Made by a program: the position numbers and the translations under genes
Shown: positions 59,233 to 64,000 of the stretch, piece by piece
How the letters are laid out: each line of letters starts with the position of its first letter
Numbering within the stretch: position 1 is the stretch's first letter
The notes under the pieces: model-generated
Database searches by the model: none
What the model saw: only the letters and a program-made list of their open reading frames with translations
Told to the model about the DNA's origin: nothing
Origin: CAZCTC01 sp964501335
Lineage (GTDB): Bacteria; Chloroflexota; Anaerolineae; B4-G1; SLSP01
DNA: 64,000 nucleotides
NCBI GenBank assembly: GCA_964501335.1
Contig: CAZCTC010000030.1
Coordinates: forward strand, 1 to 64,000
Direction: 5' to 3'

Positions 59233-60127
59233 GATATTCCTCCTCGACTGAAGCAAAGAACTTCGACAGAAGCTGCCTGGAATTTTCAGTGGATTCGTAC
59301 CAGTTTGTGAAACGATAAAACCGCTCAACATCATCCCGAATCCGAGCGTAAAAATCCGCATACCGCCTGATCACATCATAATCCACCACCATCTCAGTAT
59401 CATCGTAGCCACAGTCTACGCGCCACGCCGAAGGAGTGTCTATAAACGGATTATTCGTGTTCCCCAGAACGCACTGGTATAGAAAGTCAACGCCTGAAAA
59501 AATGCCCGTCTCTTTTCTGAACCTATCGAGAGTCCAGTCCTCGTTCTCAAAGAAAAAGAAACCCGGATCGTCGTCATCGGAATCTTCCCCCAGCAGACCG
59601 GCTTCCGAAAGCAGCTCGGAATACAGAATAGCGATATCTTCCTCGCCGCTGTAATCTTCAATCGGAATAGAAGCCCGACCTGAAACCGCGTCCATGCACG
59701 CGACTAAAACCCGCTCGTATTCTTCCAATTCGTCGAAAGATGCTCCCCCACGCGGAACGCCAAACGAGACGAATGGAATTCCATACATTAAAACATCCGG
59801 CTCGGACCCATATTCAAAGTCCCAGGTATCAAATATCCCATCCAACATCGCCAGATCCACCGGGAAGAGTTCTGCGTCAACTTTATCGACGAACTCCGCT
59901 TGAACCTCAACAAAACTCAGATCTCCCCGAAGATTCTCGCCGAATAGCAGTTTGTGAATTCGGCGCAGCCGATACGGCCCCGTAGTCCAGGAAAGCAATA
60001 AATCTCGGGCCGGCCTGACGCACTGCAACCCCGAAGGGAGCACATCAAAGAGCCGGTTATACAGCTCGTAATAACTCAAAATCCCTGAGGAACTTCCCCC
60101 GCTGGTATCGGTTTTAAAGATTGACAT
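59225..60127 (-). CDS. Unknown acidic protein inside the PRTRC cassette
   Basis: 300 residues, acidic, rich in aromatic residues, mixed helix and strand. It contains a run GEDSDDDDPGFFFFENED near residue 180. Co-transcribed and overlapping on both sides (52 bases with the upstream small gene). It may correspond to one of the less conserved PRTRC proteins (F-type) or be specific to this phage; it might also be a target or scaffold. No motif was recognised. Confidence 0.6.
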   Translation of the reverse strand: MSIFKTDTSGGSSSGILSYYELYNRLFDVLPSGLQCVRPARDLLLSWTTGPYRLRRIHKLLFGENLRGDLSFVEVQAEFVDKVDAELFPVDLAMLDGIFDTWDFEYGSEPDVLMYGIPFVSFGVPRGGASFDELEEYERVLVACMDAVSGRASIPIEDYSGEEDIAILYSELLSEAGLLGEDSDDDDPGFFFFENEDWTLDRFRKETGIFSGVDFLYQCVLGNTNNPFIDTPSAWRVDCGYDDTEMVVDYDVIRRYADFYARIRDDVERFYRFTNWYESTENSRQLLSKFFASVEEEYRA

Positions 60128-60339
60128 CTCGCATTGATTCCTTCCATCCTTTTGACATGCCCGGAAATTTCAGCGGCCGCCTTCTCCAGGTCGCGTTCGA
60201 GCCTTTGATTAAATTCCCGATCCTCCGGGTAAACTGGATAAAACTCTTCCAACTGAAACAACAGCTCAACGCCCAGAAGGCGGAGCGGCTGTAAACCAGC
60301 CAGCCGCTCCACTACGCCCGCCACATCTATGCCGGCCAC
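60076..60339 (-). CDS. Small protein in the PRTRC cassette
   Basis: 87 residues from GTG at 60339, one base after the Ubl stop (TGAGGTG). Two long helices (LLGVELLFQLEEFYPVYPED; RLERDLEKAAAEISGHVKRM). The ORF is open far upstream in the shadow of the Ubl gene, so the start is uncertain. It may be a helical partner of the Ubl-containing protein. Confidence 0.5.
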   Translation of the reverse strand: MAGIDVAGVVERLAGLQPLRLLGVELLFQLEEFYPVYPEDREFNQRLERDLEKAAAEISGHVKRMEGINARCQSLKPIPAGEVPQGF

Positions 60340-60340
60340 C

Positions 60341-60898
60341 TCACCGGCCCTCGCCTGCAGGAGCCAGTTCCGGCGCCTGGACCTGCACACACACCCGGCG
60401 CGCCGCTCCCGGCCCGGCGATCGAGTCCAGCGCCTCAATTGCCTTCCAGATGTGCGCCGGGTACATCCCGGAGTAAACCTCGCCGGTCTCCAGGCCAGCG
60501 TCATGGTCCTTGAAGTAGTCCTGAAGAATTGCCACCAACGCCCCCATGGCATTGGCCTTCAGAATCGACCGGTAAGCCTGAGCCTGCATCATCAGGCCCA
60601 GCACAACGTCGGTATGCAGATCGATGTGCGTGTCTCCAGCCCGTTGGACATGCTCGACCCGAGTCTGGAGCAGCAGGAATTCCTCATCGCTGGGGATGGA
60701 GGAAAACGCCCCCTTGGTCCCCGCTTTCTTCGCAAACACGACCCGCTCAGTGCCGTCCGGCATTACCTTCGTCTCAATGCTGGCGTTTGCCAATTCCGGG
60801 AAATACCCGGCGAACTGCGCTCGCACCTCTTCCTTCGACATAGAAGGATCGTGGTCTTCGTATTCTTTATCTCCGTAAACAAAAATCCGCTTTGCCAT
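60341..60898 (-). CDS. Ubiquitin-like protein (PRTRC protein C-like) with C-terminal extension
   Basis: 185 residues; AAGGAG lies inside the end of the ParB gene. Residues 1-63 match PRTRC protein C (Prok_Ub): an N-terminal strand RIFVYGD, the helix SMSKEEVRAQFAGYFPELAN, and a final strand ending GTKG at 60-63. In the family as I recall it, the protein ends at about this point. Here 122 more residues follow, with a helical domain (MQAQAYRSILKANAMGALVA). The Ubl is therefore either released by cleavage or works in cis. Confidence 0.78.
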   Translation of the reverse strand: MAKRIFVYGDKEYEDHDPSMSKEEVRAQFAGYFPELANASIETKVMPDGTERVVFAKKAGTKGAFSSIPSDEEFLLLQTRVEHVQRAGDTHIDLHTDVVLGLMMQAQAYRSILKANAMGALVAILQDYFKDHDAGLETGEVYSGMYPAHIWKAIEALDSIAGPGAARRVCVQVQAPELAPAGEGR

Positions 60899-60901
60899 TT
60901 T

Positions 60902-62356
60902 TTACTCCTTCCCGCCGAAGAATTCATTCCGAGCAACGTCCACCAGGGACGCCAGATCAGCATACCGGCCGCTGTGCCAGACAGAAGGGCCAGCCCCATC
61001 CAGGCCGACCGTCACGATTACGCGCCGGTTGTCCAGGTCCGGCCCTTCCTGAACCCGAATCATAATGACGGCAGTCTTCGATTTATCAGGAGCAGCCTCA
61101 ACCGGCTTCGCCACCGGAACCGGAGCCGGCATCGGATTCACCGCCGGAGTTGAAACTGGCTTAACCGCTGTCGCCGGAACGGGAACGCGAGAAACAACGG
61201 GATTCACTGCCGGAGCCGGAGCATGCTGCGCCTGGGGAGCCGGCCGGACCGGAGTCACGTACTGAACCACCGGAGCCCGCGGAGCCGGAACCTCTTCCTC
61301 ATAGCCGACCTCATCATCTTCGGATTCTTCCCCGGTCTCTTCGCCGATCTCCTCAATCTCGCCGACCTCTTCGGCTTCTTCGTCAGGATCGAACGAAGAC
61401 ACCGCCGGCCGACCACCGACAACTTTGCCGCCCACCCGAATCACCGGTTCATCCTGCATCAAATCGGTGACCTGAGCGGAAATGGAAGCCGTCCGATCAG
61501 CGAAGCGCGGCGCCCAGGCCGACGCCCCGCCCAGTTGGGCCGGAGCCACAACAGGAGCAGCCTCGGCCAGGAGCAAAGCCGGTTCGGGTTCTGCTTCGCG
61601 GCCAATGTTGGCCGTCGTCATCGTGTAAACTTTCCCGCCCCGCTCCACCAGCCGTTCGCCAGGGTCCCCGTCCGGGTACATCTCCCGGCGAATCTTCGCC
61701 ACAAACGGCCCGGAGACATCCGCAACCTCGGCAACCCTTCGATCGCTCCAGCCGCGCCATTCCTCATCCGCCAGAAGCATCCGCACCGCCTTGCGCTTAT
61801 CGTCATCCGTCCGGCGAATCCCATGCCGGCCGTTCGCCCCCACGGAATACAGCAACGCCTCCCGCTTTCCGCCCGTATGGATCTCGGCCCATATCATCTC
61901 AATGCCGGCCTGCCGCGCGGCTTCCACCCGGTGGAAGCCATCGGCCAACCAGTAATGCTCGCCGTCGCTGAAAACCACAACCGGAGGAAAGTTTGCCCCC
62001 TCAGCCATTTTGTCGGCATACTCGCCGACCGTGAAAAGATCCATCTGAACGCGGGTCTGAAGATCCGGGTCCGAGACGATCATGTCCAACGCCAGCATCC
62101 GATTGTTGTTGCTCACCATCTCCCGCTGCTCCTTCTTTTGGTTGGCGGCGATCGCGCCGCTCACAATCTGAAACGTGTTGTTTACCGGGAGAGAATCCCG
62201 GCCAAGAATCGAACTGGCCGTCCGATGGGAGCGACCGGAGCCGCCCCCACCGTGAGACAGCGCACCCAGGACCCGCGGCTTGGGGGGATGGCAACGCGGG
62301 CACTTCCACCCAGAAAACCGAAGATTGCAATCCTTGCAGGTCCTGAATGTAGCCAT
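60902..62356 (-). CDS. ParB-like protein with N-terminal zinc ribbon (PRTRC ParB-like)
   Basis: 484 residues with GAGAGG upstream. N-terminal zinc ribbon CKDC...CPRC (7-23). A ParB N domain near residues 90-160 (MIVSDPDLQTRVQMDLFTVG; WLADGFHRVEAARQAG with the conserved GFHR-type motif, then GANGRHG) and a helix-turn-helix (WSDRRVAEVADVSGPFVAKI). A long Pro/Ala/Val and acidic linker leads to a small C-terminal beta domain. In PRTRC systems a ParB-like gene heads the cassette. It could bind the four palindromes. Confidence 0.82.
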   Translation of the reverse strand: MATFRTCKDCNLRFSGWKCPRCHPPKPRVLGALSHGGGGSGRSHRTASSILGRDSLPVNNTFQIVSGAIAANQKKEQREMVSNNNRMLALDMIVSDPDLQTRVQMDLFTVGEYADKMAEGANFPPVVVFSDGEHYWLADGFHRVEAARQAGIEMIWAEIHTGGKREALLYSVGANGRHGIRRTDDDKRKAVRMLLADEEWRGWSDRRVAEVADVSGPFVAKIRREMYPDGDPGERLVERGGKVYTMTTANIGREAEPEPALLLAEAAPVVAPAQLGGASAWAPRFADRTASISAQVTDLMQDEPVIRVGGKVVGGRPAVSSFDPDEEAEEVGEIEEIGEETGEESEDDEVGYEEEVPAPRAPVVQYVTPVRPAPQAQHAPAPAVNPVVSRVPVPATAVKPVSTPAVNPMPAPVPVAKPVEAAPDKSKTAVIMIRVQEGPDLDNRRVIVTVGLDGAGPSVWHSGRYADLASLVDVARNEFFGGKE

Positions 62357-62358
62357 AG

Positions 62359-63258
62359 TTACCTCTCTGACCCGTAGAACAACCGAATCCGAGAAAGCGA
62401 AGCCTCACACAGCTTGGAGAGATTTTCTCCGTCGCTCTTCCCGTTGATGTAGTCAATGGAACCGTTAGCAAGACCTCCAACAATACGAACCAAAGCTTTC
62501 TCCAGCGATTCCCCATTACCCTGCGCCAACAGAGCCCCCATACTCCCGGCCTCGAAATTACGCGCGTTCAGCTGCAAAACGGTCTCGCGCGATTTTTGAT
62601 AGAAATCCAGGACAGCTTCTTTTGTGGACTGACCAGCGGCCCCGCCGATGATTTCATGGATGGCGTTCAACTCCGCCTCCCGCCGGGAAGCCTCCAATTG
62701 CCATTGCCCATCCTTCTGGGCCGGCGTCGCCGGGGCCACAGCCGCCGCGACTCGCTCACCAAAGTCGGGAATGTCGAAGTCTTCTTCGATTTTTGTCCCA
62801 TCCAGGGAGACGGAAACATCAGGAACAGCATCGCCGACATCGAAGACATCCCCGCCCATCTGGTCGCAATCCGTCTCCTGGTCCGCAGCTTCCTGGAAAA
62901 TCCAGGGAGACAACGACTGCACCTGACACTCCCGGATCGCTGACCGCAGCGCTGTCGCCTCCATCTCCAGGCCGGCAATGCGAGCGTCCACAACGCCCAA
63001 GAGATTCTTGACTCTGCCGATGTATTGCAACCGGCCAGCATAATCAGAGTCATCATTGAGCAAGGCCGCGATCGCCACGGCCCGCTGCTGCTCGTTGCTT
63101 CCCAAGGCCTTGAAATCGACGCCGCGCAGCAAGTCAGTCTCACGCTTTTTCAGGCTTGCCTCATCATGCCGTAGGATCTCCATTTTTTCGGCTCGCTCTA
63201 TGTACAAAGCGGTCAATTCGCCCGCCACCTCAATCAGACGTTGCCGGTAAGTTCCCAT
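62359..63258 (-). CDS. Hypothetical coiled-coil protein upstream of parB-like gene
   Basis: 299 residues from the ATG at 63258, with GGGAGGG upstream. Mostly helical: N-terminal coiled coil (LIEVAGELTALYIERAEKME), an acidic middle and a helical C-terminal domain (AVLDFYQKSRETVLQLNARN). Directly before the ParB-like gene. It may act in segregation, but no family was recognised. Confidence 0.6.
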   Translation of the reverse strand: MGTYRQRLIEVAGELTALYIERAEKMEILRHDEASLKKRETDLLRGVDFKALGSNEQQRAVAIAALLNDDSDYAGRLQYIGRVKNLLGVVDARIAGLEMEATALRSAIRECQVQSLSPWIFQEAADQETDCDQMGGDVFDVGDAVPDVSVSLDGTKIEEDFDIPDFGERVAAAVAPATPAQKDGQWQLEASRREAELNAIHEIIGGAAGQSTKEAVLDFYQKSRETVLQLNARNFEAGSMGALLAQGNGESLEKALVRIVGGLANGSIDYINGKSDGENLSKLCEASLSRIRLFYGSER

Positions 63259-63463
63259 GATTCCCTCCCGTAATTTCTTTGAGCTTTGCAACGGCATCGA
63301 CCAGGGAGTCGATGTCAACCAGGACAACCCCCATCTGCCCCCCGCGAGCGCCGAACACAGAAACGCTCACGGATTTATTACCTACCTGCGCCATCAAGAG
63401 CCGGCGCACCCCGCTCCCGTTGGAAATCTCCACCGCCCGCCCCTTCGTTACTTTCGCTTCCAT
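63230..63463 (-). CDS. Small hypothetical beta protein
   Basis: 77 residues, mainly strands (VRRLLMAQVGNKSVSVSVFG; GGQMGVVLVDIDSLVDAV). Overlaps the next gene by 29 bases. It may be a small nucleic-acid or partner-binding module. No family recognised. Confidence 0.55.
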   Translation of the reverse strand: MEAKVTKGRAVEISNGSGVRRLLMAQVGNKSVSVSVFGARGGQMGVVLVDIDSLVDAVAKLKEITGGNHGNLPATSD

Positions 63464-63517
63464 TTTTTCACCTTTACCCAGGCTGCCGGCGAGCCGTCCT
63501 GCCGGCAGCCCTAAAAA

Positions 63518-64000
63518 CTACAGCGTCAGCTGCTCCGGCTGGGCAGGCGGTTCTACCGACGCCAGCGGAGCCTGAGCGGCGATCTCGTCCCAGATCCCCA
63601 CGATTTCCTTGGCGGCCATAGCGTCTACGCTATAATTTCCGCCCGAGTCCTTGACCGGCTTCAGCCAGTCATTCAGCGCGGCCAGCACCGCGCCCGCGCC
63701 AGCATCGCGCAGGCTTTCCTGCCCGAAGAGGAAAAGCTGGACCGCATGTCTCTTTTCCTTTGATTGCCCATCGCCCGCGAAGGGCATCTCCAGCAGCATT
63801 GCTACGATCCCGTACTGCTTATCGGTCGGAGCTTTCCCGGCGTAATGCGCCGCGCGCGTCGCCAACCGATCCTTTACCACAAACGGCGCATACGGTCGGC
63901 CCGGAGCCGCCGGAGCGGAAGCCGGATTGCTGGCCGGCGCTGCCGGCCGAGAAGGAGCCGCCGGAGCGGAGAGATACTCCGGCTCGGGCATGCCGGCATA
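63518..64000 (-). CDS. Hypothetical protein, 5' end beyond the window
   Basis: About 160 residues are visible and the frame is open to the edge; the ATG at 63991 has no binding site, so the true start is probably outside. A Pro/Ala-rich N-terminal part is followed by a compact helical domain (TDKQYGIVAMLLEMPFAGDG; RHAVQLFLFGQESLRDAGAG). It looks like a small domain seen with phage single-strand annealing or DNA-handling genes, but I cannot assign it. Confidence 0.55.
   Translation of the reverse strand, partial: YAGMPEPEYLSAPAAPSRPAAPASNPASAPAAPGRPYAPFVVKDRLATRAAHYAGKAPTDKQYGIVAMLLEMPFAGDGQSKEKRHAVQLFLFGQESLRDAGAGAVLAALNDWLKPVKDSGGNYSVDAMAAKEIVGIWDEIAAQAPLASVEPPAQPEQLTL

Noticed and set aside
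61223..62377. A 384-residue + strand ORF
   Set aside because: It is antisense to the ParB-like gene; no binding site and no recognisable protein features.

Overview
The window looks like a bacterial chromosome, probably Chloroflexota, carrying a large prophage or phage-plasmid-like element integrated next to a tRNA-Glu gene. The host guess rests on the left flank (1-7560). It holds a BTAD/AfsR-type regulator with TPR repeats in the style common in Chloroflexota and a SpvB/FG-GAP/TcdB-type secreted toxin. The tRNA (7597-7669) has its own sigma70 promoter and is a plausible attachment site. No integrase and no second attachment site lie in the window, so the right end of the element (more than 56 kb) is outside.

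Layout of the element. 7765-19300 (+) is an early/replication region: two excisionase-type winged-helix proteins, a leader RNA with a possible attenuator, an unexplained structured non-coding stretch (8712-9057), a DnaD-type initiator, DnaB helicase, RusA resolvase, and a membrane/DNA-transport set (DUF2637-like protein, coiled-coil lipoprotein, FtsK-like ATPase). 19390-24143 (+) is AT-rich accessory DNA: a moron-like gene between twin terminators, then a BcgI-like fused nuclease-methylase with a separate specificity subunit. 24229-44500 (-) encodes tail and head proteins from tail fibre back to a Mu-like protease/scaffold, including a 2099-residue tape measure and a tail-assembly chaperone pair joined by a probable -1 frameshift. 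44866-50077 (+) is an accessory island read against the structural genes: small paralogous ORFs separated by GC-rich hairpins, a deaminase-type toxin, and a second small-ORF cluster, both clusters behind near-duplicate promoters. 50154-56509 (-) encodes a portal-MuF fusion, terminases and membrane proteins. 56659-64000 (-) encodes SSB and a PRTRC-type ubiquitin-like cassette (E1, JAMM protease, E2, ubiquitin-like protein, ParB-like protein).

The most notable systems are: (1) the phage-borne PRTRC cassette, in which the ubiquitin-like domain is the N-terminus of a longer protein; (2) a tandem structured leader RNA (44519-44726) between a strong minus-strand promoter and the head operon, each copy ending in an intrinsic terminator, with a conserved 20-nt core whose flanking stems covary; (3) a perfect 20-bp palindrome found at four dispersed places in the element, a candidate partition or operator site; (4) a deaminase-fold toxin carrying an N-terminal motif like that of contractile-injection-system associated proteins.

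Head genes follow the Mu-like order (terminase, portal, MuF domain, protease/scaffold, DUF2190-like, capsid). The tail has a long tape measure, a tube protein and a frameshifted chaperone but no recognised sheath, so a siphovirus-type tail is most likely. No endolysin was recognised. All family assignments were made by reading motifs; no database search was run.
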